Shown: in pieces, positions 9,240 through 18,609 of the stretch
Layout: every line of letters starts with the position of its first letter
Numbering within the stretch: the first letter of the stretch is position 1
Source: Spongiibacter pelagi
GTDB taxonomy: Bacteria > Pseudomonadota > Gammaproteobacteria > Pseudomonadales > Spongiibacteraceae
Direction of reading: 5' to 3'
Assembly: GCF_014705705.1 (NCBI RefSeq)
Contig: NZ_JACXLD010000001.1
Span: forward strand, 124,001-188,000
DNA length: 64,000 nucleotides
Program-made: the position numbers and the translations under genes
The notes under the pieces: generated by a model
Told to the model about the DNA's origin: nothing
The model's input: the letters and a program-made list of their open reading frames with translations, nothing else
The model's database searches: none

Positions 9240-9341
9240 ACACAGACCTAACTAAGTTATCGAGTTATTTTTGTTTATACGGGATGGTTTTCAAGAAAGC
9301 CAGTTAGGCGAATAGAAAATTCACAAAACCCGACACCGATC

Positions 9342-9779
9342 TCAGACTGGCATTGCCAACTCGGTAAGTTGATGACCGTGACTCAAACAACGGCTCAGCC
9401 ATTCGCCCAAATAGCGGTTGAGCTGGGCCTTTTCGTCGCGGTGATGCATACGACTATTGGGGTAGTGGTAGCGGGCACGAAACGGCGTCGGCTTGCCGCC
9501 AGCCAGCACTTCCGCCACTTCGGCATCATGGTACATCCGCACCTGCAGGCGAGTGATCGCCCACTCCGCATGAGGGTTACGGCTCAAACGCAAATCCAGC
9601 ATAGTGGTATAAGGCGCACATTCCAGCACCTCAATATCGATACAGCCACCCGCCATTTGAAAGCGCAAATGCTGCCCCACCCGCAATTCTGACGGCAGAA
9701 TTTTCTGCAGACGCAGGTAGTTCATCTCGCAATCAGCGAGATGCGCACTGAGGTCTACTTTATATCGTCCTGCCGACAC
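9342..9779 (-). CDS. yqiB: DUF1249 protein YqiB
   Basis: A 145-residue protein. DCEMNYLRLQKILP near residues 17-30 and the C-terminal YHYPNSRMHHRDEKAQLNRYLGEWL match the DUF1249 (YqiB) family, whose function is unknown. The start is a GTG at 9779, which places the CEMN motif at the usual distance from the N-terminus. It begins the parE-direction cluster and is divergent from tolC. In enterics nudF stands between tolC and yqiB; it is absent here. Confidence 0.88.
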   Translation of the reverse strand: MSAGRYKVDLSAHLADCEMNYLRLQKILPSELRVGQHLRFQMAGGCIDIEVLECAPYTTMLDLRLSRNPHAEWAITRLQVRMYHDAEVAEVLAGGKPTPFRARYHYPNSRMHHRDEKAQLNRYLGEWLSRCLSHGHQLTELAMPV

Positions 9780-9978
9780 AATAGTTTTCCATAAACATTC
9801 GTTAATATTCGAAGTGGCCGCTGGCCCTTCTGTTACACTGCCGAACTGGTTATTGTGACGCCCTGCGGCAATATAACAGGATCAGACTGCAAGACGATTG
9901 CAGCCCACTATGCGTCATCCAATTCAATTGCCACGAATTGACATCATTGGAATCCGACACTCTATACAGGTTACCCTT

Positions 9979-11400
9979 ATGCTGATCAAACGTCATCTGC
10001 TTGCGACCGCCATACTTGGCACCACGCTATTCGCCGGAGCAAGCCACGCCGACACCCTACTCGACGTTTACGAACTCGCTGTAAAAAACGATCCCCAATT
10101 GAAAGCCGCCGAGGCGACTTACCGCGCCAATAGCGAGGCCGAAAACCTCAGCCGTGCGGCACTGCTGCCGCAGATTAGTGGCCAAGCATATATTCAGCAG
10201 TTGGATTCAACCGCAAACTCCAAAACTGTCACCGTTACCAGTGGCGCATTTGGCAGCACCTCGACTTCGATTATCGACCAAGAAACCAAAAGCGATACTG
10301 ATACCACCGGCTACGCCATTTCACTGAATCAAGCCCTGTTTGATCTGCCCGCCTGGTTTAACTTTAAAGCCGGTAAAAAACTGAATGAGCAGGCCGAGGC
10401 GCAACTGGCTTACGACCAGCAGTCACTGATTGTGCGGGTAGCGGAAGCCTACTTTAATGTGTTGCGCGCCCAAGAAAATTTGAACGCCTCCCTCTCGGAA
10501 GAGCGCGCCGGCAAGCGCCAACTGGAACAAACCCAGCAGCGCTTTGATGTGGGCCTAATCGCCATTACCGATGTTCACGAAGCTCGCGCAGTTTACGATG
10601 GCATTGTTGCCCAACGTCTCGGCTTTGAGGGCCAGTTGGCCATCGCTCAGGAAAATCTGAGTATTCTTACCGGACAAAACCACAATCAATTGTGGAATCT
10701 AAAGGCCAGCTTCCCGGTGACCCTGCCCGCGCCGGAAAATCGCGCTGAGTGGGTCGATTTTGCTCTGCAAAACAACAACCAATTAAAAGTGGCACTGGCT
10801 GGCAGCGATGCCGCTTACCAATCTGCCAAGTCCAAAAAGATGGAGCACCTGCCCAAGATCAGCGGCAGCTTTAGCTATAGCAATGATGAAACCGATGGTA
10901 CTCGCACCTTCGCTCCGCAAGGTTTTGCCTCGGTTCCACCTGAGAGCGATTCAGAATCTGAAGTGCTGAAGTTCACCCTGAGTATGCCGCTGTTTGCCGG
11001 TGGCGCAGTGTCTGCCAGCCGCCGCCAAGCGCTAGGAAATTACCACGCCGCGCAAAGCCAGTTGCAACTGACCCAGCGCCAAGTCGTTACCGGCACTCGC
11101 GCACAGCATATTGCGGTGAGCACCGATGTGCAGACTGTTAAAGCGCGTCAGCTTAATACCGTGTCAGCCCGCAGCGCGCTGGATGCCACCGAAGCCGGTT
11201 ACGAAGTGGGAACGCGTAATATTGTGGAAGTTCTAGATGCCCAGCGCCGCCTGTTTGCCGCCCTGCGCGACTACAGTAATTCACGCTATGACTATGTGAT
11301 TGATGTACTGAAACTGAAACTCAATGCGGGCACCTTGAGCCCCAATGACATCATTGAGTTAAACAAGTGGCTGGAAGCGGAAAAGATCAAACAGGGTTAA
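9979..11400 (+). CDS. tolC: TolC-family outer membrane channel
   Basis: A 473-residue outer membrane protein. ATG 9979 gives a signal peptide ending ASHA/DT with cleavage after residue 24, and ACAGG lies 8 bases upstream; a TTG start 81 bases earlier adds an implausible leader. The mature part shows the duplicated TolC repeat: LLDVYELAVKNDPQLKAAEA in the first half and a helix ending VGTRNIVEVLDAQRRLF in the second. It would form the trimeric duct for type I secretion and RND efflux. Synteny with yqiB-cpdA-yqiA-parE supports tolC over other outer membrane factors. It is convergent with waaA, with a shared hairpin between them. Confidence 0.9.
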   Translation: MLIKRHLLATAILGTTLFAGASHADTLLDVYELAVKNDPQLKAAEATYRANSEAENLSRAALLPQISGQAYIQQLDSTANSKTVTVTSGAFGSTSTSIIDQETKSDTDTTGYAISLNQALFDLPAWFNFKAGKKLNEQAEAQLAYDQQSLIVRVAEAYFNVLRAQENLNASLSEERAGKRQLEQTQQRFDVGLIAITDVHEARAVYDGIVAQRLGFEGQLAIAQENLSILTGQNHNQLWNLKASFPVTLPAPENRAEWVDFALQNNNQLKVALAGSDAAYQSAKSKKMEHLPKISGSFSYSNDETDGTRTFAPQGFASVPPESDSESEVLKFTLSMPLFAGGAVSASRRQALGNYHAAQSQLQLTQRQVVTGTRAQHIAVSTDVQTVKARQLNTVSARSALDATEAGYEVGTRNIVEVLDAQRRLFAALRDYSNSRYDYVIDVLKLKLNAGTLSPNDIIELNKWLEAEKIKQG

Positions 11401-11410
11401 AAAATACCCC

Positions 11411-11438
11411 GAGCTGAATCACACTAGCGTTTCAGCTC
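11411..11438. terminator. Bidirectional hairpin between tolC and waaA
   Basis: GAGCTGAA (11411-11418) pairs with TTCAGCTC (11431-11438). It lies between the convergent tolC and waaA genes and overlaps the waaA stop. Reading leftward it is followed by GGGGTATTTTTT, giving a moderate T-rich tail for waaA. Confidence 0.55.
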
Positions 11439-12689
11439 CGCTTCAATCACATCCAGTTGGCGCCGCAAGGCGCCACGATTTTCATCCAAAACAGCCTTAG
11501 CCGCTTCCCCCATTTCCCGGCGCTGCTCGGGCGAGTTCAATAACTCTGTCACTGTCGTAACCAGTGCAGACGCATCGTTTACCACCCGGCGCGCCCGCGC
11601 TTGATCCAACAGGCTGGCCGCTTCAGCAAAATTAAAATCGCTCTCACCCACAACTACGGGCAAACCCCAGGCCGCTGGTTCCAAACAGTTATGGCCACCA
11701 CGCGGCACCAAGCTACCGCCAACAAAGGCAATATCGGCCAAACCGTACATCAGCAGCAATTCACCCATGGTATCGCCAAGTAATACCTGATGATGCGCCG
11801 CGACCGGCCCAGCGGAGCTGCGACGCAGGCATTGCAAACCTTGCTGTTCAATCAAGTCAGCAACCTGATTAAAGCGCTCGGGATGGCGCGGCACCAAAAT
11901 CAGCAATAACTCAGGGAAGGTTTTCAGCAAAGATTTATGGGCCGCGAGCAGTTGTTCATCTTCACCAGCATGGGTGCTGGCCGCGATCCAGACTGGGCGC
12001 CCAGCAAAATCGCTTTTGGCGGCTTCAGCCTGTTCAAGCAAGGCATTGGGAATGGTGACATCGAATTTTACGCTGCCCGTCACCTGCACTTTTTCAGGGG
12101 CCACACCCAGCGCTTTAAAGCGCTCACCGTCAGCAGCGGCCTGTACCAGAATATATTGAAAGCGATTCAGCACCGTGCGACTCAAATTTGAAAGCCGCTG
12201 ATATCCCCTTGCGGATTTTTCAGACAAACGGGCATTGGCCAAAATCACCGGCACACCGCGCGACGCGGTTTGGCTAACCAGATTGGGCCAAACCTCGGTT
12301 TCCATAATTACTGCCACCCGAGGCTTCACTCTAAATAGGAAGCGCGCCACCGCATCGGGTAAATCGTAAGGGGCGTACACATGAAACACGCGATCACCAA
12401 AGCGATCCACGACCCGGTCAGAACCGGTTGGGGTCATGGTGGTAACCACCACCGGCAACTCCGGCTGCGCGGCAAGGAAATGCTCAATAATCGGCGCAGC
12501 CGCAATCACCTCGCCGACCGACACCGCATGAACCCACAGCCCACCATTCTGAGCTGGCGCTTTAAAAAAACCGAAGCGCTCCAAAATCCGGCGGCGATAG
12601 TCCGGTGCCCGCCAAGCGCGATAGCACAGGCGCAACAAAACCAAGGGTAATAAACAGTAGAACAGCAGGCTGTAAATAAAGCGCGGCAT
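11424..12689 (-). CDS. waaA: 3-deoxy-D-manno-octulosonic acid (Kdo) transferase
   Basis: A 421-residue Kdo transferase that adds Kdo to lipid IVA on the inner face of the cytoplasmic membrane. An N-terminal membrane anchor (FIYSLLFYCLLPLVLL) is followed by the GT30 domain, with WVHAVSVGEVIAAAP (catalytic Glu region), the ETEVWPNL block, and FVGGSLVPRGGHNCLEPAA in the CMP-Kdo-binding half. The ATG at 12689 is preferred over one 75 bases upstream because the membrane anchor then begins at residue 4. No other LPS gene is adjacent. The family is well conserved and the call is firm. Confidence 0.93.
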   Translation of the reverse strand: MPRFIYSLLFYCLLPLVLLRLCYRAWRAPDYRRRILERFGFFKAPAQNGGLWVHAVSVGEVIAAAPIIEHFLAAQPELPVVVTTMTPTGSDRVVDRFGDRVFHVYAPYDLPDAVARFLFRVKPRVAVIMETEVWPNLVSQTASRGVPVILANARLSEKSARGYQRLSNLSRTVLNRFQYILVQAAADGERFKALGVAPEKVQVTGSVKFDVTIPNALLEQAEAAKSDFAGRPVWIAASTHAGEDEQLLAAHKSLLKTFPELLLILVPRHPERFNQVADLIEQQGLQCLRRSSAGPVAAHHQVLLGDTMGELLLMYGLADIAFVGGSLVPRGGHNCLEPAAWGLPVVVGESDFNFAEAASLLDQARARRVVNDASALVTTVTELLNSPEQRREMGEAAKAVLDENRGALRRQLDVIEAELKR

Positions 12690-12774
12690 TAGGTTATCAA
12701 GGCTAAAACAACAGTAAGGGCAAGAATAACGGCGCGGCTCCGGAATAGCCAGACGCTGGCCCACTGGTCAAATT

Positions 12775-12802
12775 TTGGCAAGCCGAAATCCTGTGCTATG
12801 AT
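12775..12802 (+). promoter_or_regulatory. Sigma-70 promoter of trxA
   Basis: TTGGCA (12775-12780), a 16-base spacer and TATGAT (12797-12802); the -10 is extended by an upstream TGC. Transcription would begin near 12809, about 50 bases before the trxA ATG. This is a motif match only. Confidence 0.65.
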
Positions 12803-12860
12803 TCGCGGCTGTTGAATTCACTTCTGCATTACTTCCCCCTTACTATTTCGGAGAAACAAC

Positions 12861-13187
12861 ATGAGCGACAAAATCGTTCACGTCACTGACAGCAGCTTTG
12901 AGGACGAAGTCCTGAAGTCTGAACTGCCCGTACTGGTCGATTTCTGGGCCGAATGGTGTGGTCCTTGTAAAATGATTGCCCCAGTCCTCGACGAAATCGC
13001 CGAGACTTATGACGGCAAACTGAAAATCTGCAAAATCGACGTTGATGCTAACAGCGACACGCCTGCCAAGTTCAGCGTGCGCGGTATTCCAACGCTGATG
13101 ATTTTCAAAGGCGGCAATGCCGAAGCCACTAAAGTTGGCGCACTGTCTAGAACGCAATTAAGCGATTTCATTGACGGCGCACTGTGA
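12861..13187 (+). CDS. trxA: Thioredoxin 1
   Basis: A 108-residue thioredoxin of standard length with the active site WAEWCGPCK at about 28-36, the cis-proline region RGIPTLMIF, and no signal peptide. It is the general cytoplasmic disulfide reductant, recharged by thioredoxin reductase. GGAG lies just before the ATG. It precedes rho with 214 bases between, as in E. coli and pseudomonads (trxA-rho). Confidence 0.96.
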   Translation: MSDKIVHVTDSSFEDEVLKSELPVLVDFWAEWCGPCKMIAPVLDEIAETYDGKLKICKIDVDANSDTPAKFSVRGIPTLMIFKGGNAEATKVGALSRTQLSDFIDGAL

Positions 13188-13401
13188 TTGACTCGGCCCG
13201 GCGGTGTAATAACAGCTGGGCCGAATCCACATAGGACAAAAGCTAGACGGTATCCGTTTTCAGTGCTACAGTTCTGGCAATCCTCGAATTCCAATAATTC
13301 CAAAAACCCTTTTTAAACTAACCAATATCGAGCCATTTCGGCATTGAGACCCAATCTGTGTCTCGATAATCCCTTCTGTATATCACCCGTATCTGGAACC
13401 C

Positions 13402-14670
13402 ATGAACCTAACCGACCTTAAAACCAAATCTGCCCAAGAACTTTTGGACATCGCCAAAGAAAGCGGCCTAGACAACATCGCCCGCTCACGCAAACAAGAC
13501 ATTATCTTCTCCATCCTCAAGCGCCACGCCAAAAGTGGTGAGGATATTCACGGCGATGGTGTTCTGGAAATTCTGCAGGACGGTTTCGGATTTCTGCGTT
13601 CCGAAGACTGCTCATACCTAGCCGGCCCCGACGATATCTACGTCTCGCCCAGCCAGATTCGCCGCTTCAACCTGCGTACCGGTGACAGTATTTCCGGCAA
13701 AATTCGCCCCCCAAAAGAAGGCGAGCGCTACTTTGCCCTGCTCAAGGTCGATGAAGTTAACTTCGCGCCGCCAGAGCAGTCCAAGAACAAGGTGTTGTTT
13801 GAAAACTTAACCCCCCTGTTCCCCAATGATCGTCTGACACTGGAACTGGGCAACGGCTCTACCGAAGATTTGACCGGCCGCATCATCGACCTTAGCGCCC
13901 CCATCGGTAAAGGCCAGCGCGGCCTGATCGTGGCACCGCCCAAAGCCGGTAAAACGCTGATGCTGCAAAACATTGCGCAAAGCATCATCCGCAACAACCC
14001 CGAGTGTTACGTTATTGTTCTGCTGATCGACGAGCGTCCAGAAGAAGTGACCGAAATGCAGCGCTCAGTGGGTGCACGCGGCGCCGAAGTGGTTGCCTCG
14101 ACCTTTGACGAGCCACCAGCCCGTCACGTACAAGTTGCGGAAATGGTTATCGAAAAAGCCAAACGTCTGGTTGAACACAAAAAAGACGTGGTTATTCTGC
14201 TCGACTCCATCACCCGTTTGGCCCGCGCCTACAACACCATCGTGCCCAGCTCCGGCAAGGTACTGACCGGCGGTGTCGACGCCCACGCACTGGAGCGCCC
14301 CAAGCGTTTCTTTGGTGCCGCGCGTAATATCGAAGAAGGCGGCAGCCTCACTATTATCGCCACTGCGCTGATCGACACTGGCTCGAAGATGGACGAAGTC
14401 ATCTACGAAGAATTTAAAGGTACCGGTAACAACGAACTGCATCTGGATCGCAAGATCGCCGAGAAGCGCGTTTACCCGGCCATCAATATTCGCCGCTCCG
14501 GCACCCGCCGTGAAGAATTACTGACCGGCGAAGAAGAACTGCAACGCATGTGGATTCTGCGCAAGCTGCTGCACGGCATGGAAGACACCCCGGCGATTGA
14601 GTTCTTAATCGACAAACTGAAAGACACCAAAACCAATAACGAATTCTTTGATTCGATGAAACGGAAATAA
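13402..14670 (+). CDS. rho: Transcription termination factor Rho
   Basis: A 422-residue hexameric RNA helicase of typical length. The N-terminal Rho_N domain (MNLTDLK...SILK), the cold-shock-like RNA-binding domain ([17 protein letters not shown]), Walker A APPKAGKT and the Q/R-loop regions are all visible. It ends transcription at rut sites. The 214-base leader upstream holds a TCGGCCC/GGGCCGA hairpin (13193-13224), possibly the trxA end, and GAGAC/GTCTC (13346-13364). Rho genes are often autoregulated through long leaders; no such site was proven here. Confidence 0.97.
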   Translation: MNLTDLKTKSAQELLDIAKESGLDNIARSRKQDIIFSILKRHAKSGEDIHGDGVLEILQDGFGFLRSEDCSYLAGPDDIYVSPSQIRRFNLRTGDSISGKIRPPKEGERYFALLKVDEVNFAPPEQSKNKVLFENLTPLFPNDRLTLELGNGSTEDLTGRIIDLSAPIGKGQRGLIVAPPKAGKTLMLQNIAQSIIRNNPECYVIVLLIDERPEEVTEMQRSVGARGAEVVASTFDEPPARHVQVAEMVIEKAKRLVEHKKDVVILLDSITRLARAYNTIVPSSGKVLTGGVDAHALERPKRFFGAARNIEEGGSLTIIATALIDTGSKMDEVIYEEFKGTGNNELHLDRKIAEKRVYPAINIRRSGTRREELLTGEEELQRMWILRKLLHGMEDTPAIEFLIDKLKDTKTNNEFFDSMKRK

Positions 14671-14681
14671 GGTGTAAGTCT

Positions 14682-14712
14682 AAAAAGTCCTACCTAGCGT
14701 AGGACTTTTTGT
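14682..14712 (+). terminator. Intrinsic terminator after rho
   Basis: A perfect 12-base stem: AAAAAGTCCTAC (14682-14693), loop CTAGC, then the complement (14699-14710) ending in five T. It stands between rho and ubiD and is symmetric enough to work on either strand. Confidence 0.9.
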
Positions 14713-14747
14713 TTCACCACTCCCTCGTTTTACGGAATGTCTGATTA

Positions 14748-16211
14748 ATGATCTATCGCGACCTGAGAGAATTTATCAAGCACCTCGAAGCTGAAGGTGA
14801 GCTTAAACGCATCACCCAGCCGGTCGACCCAAACCTAGAAATGACCGAAATCTGCGACCGGGTGTTACGCGCCGGTGGCCCCGCCCTGCTGTTTGAAAAT
14901 CCCAAGGGTTACAACGTGCCGGTGCTGGCCAATTTATTCGGCACCGAAAAGCGCGTCGCCATGGGCATGGGGCAAAAGGACATTGAAGCCCTGCATGAAG
15001 TCGGCGAATTATTGGCATTCCTTCGTCAACCCGATCCACCAAAAGGCCTGCGCGACGCGTGGAGCAAACTGCCCATTTTCAAACAAGTTTTGAATATGGG
15101 CCCGAAAATGGTCAGCAAACCCGCCTGTCAGGATGTGGTGATTAAAGACGATGCCGTTAATCTTCATCTGCTGCCCATTCAAACCTGCTGGCCCGGCGAT
15201 GTTGCCCCCTTGGTAACGTGGCCACTGGTCATTACCCGCGGTCCGCACAAAGAGCGCCAAAACCTCGGCATCTACCGGATGCAGAAAATTGCCCGCAACA
15301 AGCTGATTATGCGCTGGCTATCTCACCGGGGCGGCGCGCTGGATTTTGCCGAATTTAAAAAGGCACACCCCGGCGAAAAATTTCCGGTTTCCGTGGCCTT
15401 GGGCGCCGACCCTGCCACCACCTTGGGCGCGGTTACACCTATTCCAGATAGCCTCAGCGAATACGCATTTGCCGGTTTACTGCGTGGCGAAAAAACCGAG
15501 TTAGCCAAAAGCCTAAGCAATGATTTGCAGGTGCCCGCCAATGCGGAAATGATTCTGGAAGGCTATATCGATCCGGAAGAAATGGCGGATGAAGGCCCCT
15601 ATGGCGACCACACCGGTTATTACAATGAGGTTGATCGCTTTCCGGTATTTACCGTTACCCATATCACCCACCGCAAAGACCCGATTTATCACAGCACCTA
15701 TACCGGCCGCCCACCGGATGAGCCGGCGGTATTGGGTGTCGCCTTAAATGAAGTATTGGTGCCGATGTTGCGCCGGCAATTTCCCGAGATTATTGATTTC
15801 TATCTCCCGCCGGAAGGCTGCTCGTATCGCATGGCGGTGGTCACCATCAAAAAAGAATATCCCGGCCATGCCAAGCGAGTGATGTTTGGCGTGTGGTCAT
15901 TCCTGCGCCAATTTATGTACACCAAGTTTGTGATCGTCTGTGACGACGACGTGAATGCCCGCGACTGGAAAGACGTCATCTGGGCCATCACCACCCGTAT
16001 GGACCCACAGCGCGACACGGTACTGGTAGAACATACCCCCATCGACTACCTCGACTTTGCCTCTCCCGTTTCCGGCCTCGGCTCCAAGATGGGTATGGAT
16101 GCCACCAATAAATGGCCGGGAGAAACCGACCGTGAATGGGGTATTCCCATTGAGCGCGACCCGGATGTGGTTGAGCGTATCGACGCCCTCTGGGATCAGC
16201 TTGGGCTGTAA
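14748..16211 (+). CDS. ubiD: 4-hydroxy-3-polyprenylbenzoate decarboxylase
   Basis: A 487-residue UbiD-family decarboxylase, normal family length. It removes the carboxyl group of the prenylated 4-hydroxybenzoate ring in ubiquinone synthesis using prenylated FMN made by UbiX. Conserved blocks seen are the [13 protein letters not shown] start, YRMQ followed by the RWLSHRGGA loop, the [22 protein letters not shown] segment with metal- and prFMN-associated Glu residues, and the C-terminal [13 protein letters not shown]. It is a single gene between rho and hemW. Confidence 0.95.
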   Translation: MIYRDLREFIKHLEAEGELKRITQPVDPNLEMTEICDRVLRAGGPALLFENPKGYNVPVLANLFGTEKRVAMGMGQKDIEALHEVGELLAFLRQPDPPKGLRDAWSKLPIFKQVLNMGPKMVSKPACQDVVIKDDAVNLHLLPIQTCWPGDVAPLVTWPLVITRGPHKERQNLGIYRMQKIARNKLIMRWLSHRGGALDFAEFKKAHPGEKFPVSVALGADPATTLGAVTPIPDSLSEYAFAGLLRGEKTELAKSLSNDLQVPANAEMILEGYIDPEEMADEGPYGDHTGYYNEVDRFPVFTVTHITHRKDPIYHSTYTGRPPDEPAVLGVALNEVLVPMLRRQFPEIIDFYLPPEGCSYRMAVVTIKKEYPGHAKRVMFGVWSFLRQFMYTKFVIVCDDDVNARDWKDVIWAITTRMDPQRDTVLVEHTPIDYLDFASPVSGLGSKMGMDATNKWPGETDREWGIPIERDPDVVERIDALWDQLGL

Positions 16212-16221
16212 CTAGCCCAAG
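16200..16221 (+). other. Hairpin across the ubiD stop codon
   Basis: CTTGGGCT (16200-16207) pairs with AGCCCAAG (16214-16221) over a 6-base loop. It covers the ubiD stop codon and lies 13 bases before the hemW GTG. There is no T run, so it is more likely a processing or stability element than a full terminator. Confidence 0.45.
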
Positions 16222-16234
16222 CGCTAACACCACT

Positions 16235-17389
16235 GTGCTGCCGCCACTTTCCCTTTATATTCACGTTCCTTGGTGCGTGCGCAAATGCCCCTACTGCGAC
16301 TTTAACTCCCACGCCAAACAGGATGTCTTACCTGAGCAGCAGTATATTGCCGCCTTGCTCGAGGATCTCGAACAAGATCTGAGCTTCGTTCAGGGCCGAG
16401 CAATTCAGAGCATTTTTTTTGGCGGCGGCACACCTAGTCTGTTGAGCGCAGAAGCCTATCAACAGCTTTTTACCGGCCTGAAACAAAAACTGGTATTTGC
16501 CGACGACATAGAAATCACACTGGAAGCCAATCCCGGTACACTGGAGCAAGGTCGTTTTGCCGATTACCGCGCCCTTGGCATTAACCGCCTATCCATTGGC
16601 GTGCAAAGTTTTGACCCCACCCAACTGCAAAAACTGGGGCGCATCCATTCCAGTAATGACGCCATCAAAGCCATTCACAGCGCCCGCAGCGCGGGCTACG
16701 ATAATTTTAATATCGACTTGATGCACGGCCTTAACGAGCAGAGCATCGAGCAGGCTTTAGAAGACCTGCGCAGGGCACTTGGCGAAGGCGCTCCACATAT
16801 TTCCTGGTATCAACTGACCATAGAACCGAATACCGAATTCTATAAACAACCGCCACGACTACCGCTGGAAAACGATATTAGCCGCATACAGGCAGCCGGT
16901 TTTGACCTGCTCGCACAGCACGGTTTTGAACGCTACGAAGTTTCTGCCTTTGCCAAACCTAACCATCAAGCAAGACATAACCTGAATTATTGGAAATTTG
17001 GCGACTACCTCGCCCTTGGCGCCGGCGCCCACGGCAAAATCAGCTTCGCTGCTAAAAATGGTACGCCCGGTTTTGAGAAAATTATTCGCTATCAGAAAAC
17101 CCGTAAACCGGAAGACTATCTAAACCGCATCGGTTCACGCACCAGCAAACGGGAAGACATTGCCCAAGAAGATTTACCGCTGGAATTTATGATGAACGCA
17201 TTGCGGCTGAAAAATGGCGTTAGCGTAGAAGTTTTTGCAAAACACACCGGGCAGCCACTAACGAATATTCAAGCTACACTCAACGCACTCAAACAACAAA
17301 AACTACTGGCAGATACAACGGATAAAATCCAAGCCACGGAAAAAGGCTTCCTACTACTCGACTCCATTCTCGGCGAGTTTCTGCCTTAG
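16235..17389 (+). CDS. hemW: Radical SAM haem chaperone HemW
   Basis: A 384-residue radical SAM protein. The iron-sulfur motif CVRKCPYCDF near residues 14-23 has the CxxxCxxC spacing plus the HemW-typical phenylalanine. GGGTPSLLS, EANPGTLE and SIGVQSFDPTQL follow in family order, as does the C-terminal HemN_C domain. Members bind and transfer haem rather than act as coproporphyrinogen oxidase. The start is GTG 16235; it lies 23 bases after ubiD. In enterics hemW follows rdgB, which is not seen here. Confidence 0.93.
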   Translation: MLPPLSLYIHVPWCVRKCPYCDFNSHAKQDVLPEQQYIAALLEDLEQDLSFVQGRAIQSIFFGGGTPSLLSAEAYQQLFTGLKQKLVFADDIEITLEANPGTLEQGRFADYRALGINRLSIGVQSFDPTQLQKLGRIHSSNDAIKAIHSARSAGYDNFNIDLMHGLNEQSIEQALEDLRRALGEGAPHISWYQLTIEPNTEFYKQPPRLPLENDISRIQAAGFDLLAQHGFERYEVSAFAKPNHQARHNLNYWKFGDYLALGAGAHGKISFAAKNGTPGFEKIIRYQKTRKPEDYLNRIGSRTSKREDIAQEDLPLEFMMNALRLKNGVSVEVFAKHTGQPLTNIQATLNALKQQKLLADTTDKIQATEKGFLLLDSILGEFLP

Positions 17390-17584
17390 ATTTTTCAGAA
17401 CCGATTTCCGTTATCGAGGTGCAGATAGGAAATTAGAGGCTCAGGGCAACGTCACGAGCACATACCGATTTCCGTTATCAAGATGCAGATAGGGAATTAG
17501 AGGCTCAGCGTATCTACCCCACATTCTAATTTCCGATATCGAGGCGCAGATAGGAAATTAGAGGCTCAGCGTAATGTTGCGAGC

Positions 17585-17645
17585 AAAGGCAGGCAAGCCT
17601 CCGCCGGAGCATAGCAAACGGAGTTTATATGCGAATAAATGAGTA
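17585..17645 (+). repeat. Palindromic dispersed element, copy A
   Basis: About 61 bases containing the core GGAGTTTATATGCG then AATAAATGAG (17620-17643), shared with copies at 17710 and 33731. It is bracketed by an 8-base direct repeat TTGCGAGC at 17577-17584 and 17646-17653, which looks like a target-site duplication. It sits in what would otherwise be a spacer of the 42-bp array. Confidence 0.65.
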
Positions 17646-17677
17646 TTGCGAGCTCATGCCGATTTCCGTTATCGAGG

Positions 17678-17768
17678 CCGCCACGGCGAGGCAAAATTAA
17701 GCAAAGGCTGGGAGTTTATAGCTAATAAATGACCAGCCTGAGTGAAATTTTAACGACGCCGTGGCTAC
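17678..17768 (+). repeat. Palindromic dispersed element, copy B
   Basis: A 91-base nested palindrome: GCCACGGCG (17680-17688) pairs with CGCCGTGGC (17757-17765), and AGGCTGG (17705-17711) with CCAGCCT (17733-17739). The centre is GGAGTTTATA then GCTAATAAATGA (17711-17732). It interrupts a unit of the 42-bp array, so it arrived after the array formed. It has no coding capacity and resembles a MITE or REP-like element. Confidence 0.7.
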
Positions 17769-17780
17769 GCAGATAGGAAA

Positions 17781-18563
17781 TCACACATAACGCACGGCAC
17801 CGCCGTCAATCCGGATATTCTGCCCATTAATAAATCCCGCCCGCTCACTGCACAAAAACGCCACCAAATCCGCCACCTCTTCCCGCTCGGCGATCCGCCC
17901 ACAGGCATTGGGAAATTCGGTTTCTACTACTTTCTGTTCTATCTCCGCCCAGCTCTCACCCCAACCCTTGCGCTGAGCTTTAAGCCGAAAGCCGGCTTCT
18001 AGTTCTGGGGTTCTGATATAGCCGGGGGAAACCGTATTTACGGTAATACCGGTATTGGATAATTCTTTGGTAAGGCTTACCGCCATCGTTGCCATTGCAC
18101 CTTTGGCTGCGTAGTACTGCGGCATAATATTATTGGGCTGATGACTGCCGATGGTGCCTAGCATAATAATTCGGCCCCAAGCCCGTGTTTTCATATCGGG
18201 AATAAGACCTTGACTGAGCCGAGCGGCGGAGAGCACATTTTTTTCGTAGCTTTGTATCCACCCGGCCCAATCGGGTTCCGACCATTTGCCGCGCTCGGCG
18301 GTGCCATAGTTATTCACCAGAATATCTACCGGCCCTATTTCTGCCAACTGCTGTAATACCTGCTGGCAACCTTGTTCCGTGGCAATATCGCCCCAGACAT
18401 AATGAGCGCTGTACTCGGCGAGCCAGTCCGGCTGTTGTTCTTCGGTAAATCCATGAACGATAACCCTTGCGCCCTCAGCAGCTAGGGTACGGCTTATGAT
18501 CTCTCCGGTGCCCCGATGACTGCCAGTGATGAGTGCCGTTTTTCCAGCAAGCCCTAAGTTCAT
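17781..18563 (-). CDS. SDR family oxidoreductase
   Basis: A 260-residue classical short-chain dehydrogenase. TGSHRGTG at 13-20 is the nucleotide-binding glycine motif, NNYGTAE corresponds to the NNAG strand motif, and YYAAK supplies the catalytic Tyr and Lys. The sequence ends FINGQNIRIDGGAVRYV, the usual SDR tail. It is probably a 3-oxoacyl- or alcohol-type NAD(P) oxidoreductase; the substrate is unknown. Its 3' end touches the repeat array. It follows the PAP2 gene in the same direction after 46 bases. Confidence 0.85.
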   Translation of the reverse strand: MNLGLAGKTALITGSHRGTGEIISRTLAAEGARVIVHGFTEEQQPDWLAEYSAHYVWGDIATEQGCQQVLQQLAEIGPVDILVNNYGTAERGKWSEPDWAGWIQSYEKNVLSAARLSQGLIPDMKTRAWGRIIMLGTIGSHQPNNIMPQYYAAKGAMATMAVSLTKELSNTGITVNTVSPGYIRTPELEAGFRLKAQRKGWGESWAEIEQKVVETEFPNACGRIAEREEVADLVAFLCSERAGFINGQNIRIDGGAVRYV

Positions 18564-18609
18564 AACACGCTCTCAATATTTATTGAAAGCCGTCATCCTA
18601 CTGAAAGTT

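Larger units (their letters stand above)
17403..17781. repeat. Array of 42-bp repeats, interrupted by palindromic elements
   Basis: This 391-base gene-free gap holds three intact 42-base direct repeats at 17403-17444, 17467-17508 and 17528-17569. They begin GATTTCCGTTATCGAGG (third copy AATTTCCG) and end GGAAATTAGAGGCTCAG, with 22- and 19-base spacers. Each unit can fold, since ATTTCC pairs with GGAAAT (CTAATTTCC/GGAAATTAG in unit 3). A fourth unit is split: its first half is at 17661-17677 and its second half GCAGATAGGAAAT at 17769-17781, with a 91-base palindromic element between. The last bases overlap the SDR gene end. No protein-coding potential was seen. Confidence 0.85.

Noticed and set aside
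17403-17569. Regular 42-base repeats with about 20-base spacers, resembling a tiny CRISPR array
   Set aside because: Units are longer and less uniform than CRISPR repeats, spacers are shorter than the repeats and partly similar to one another, and no cas gene is in the window.
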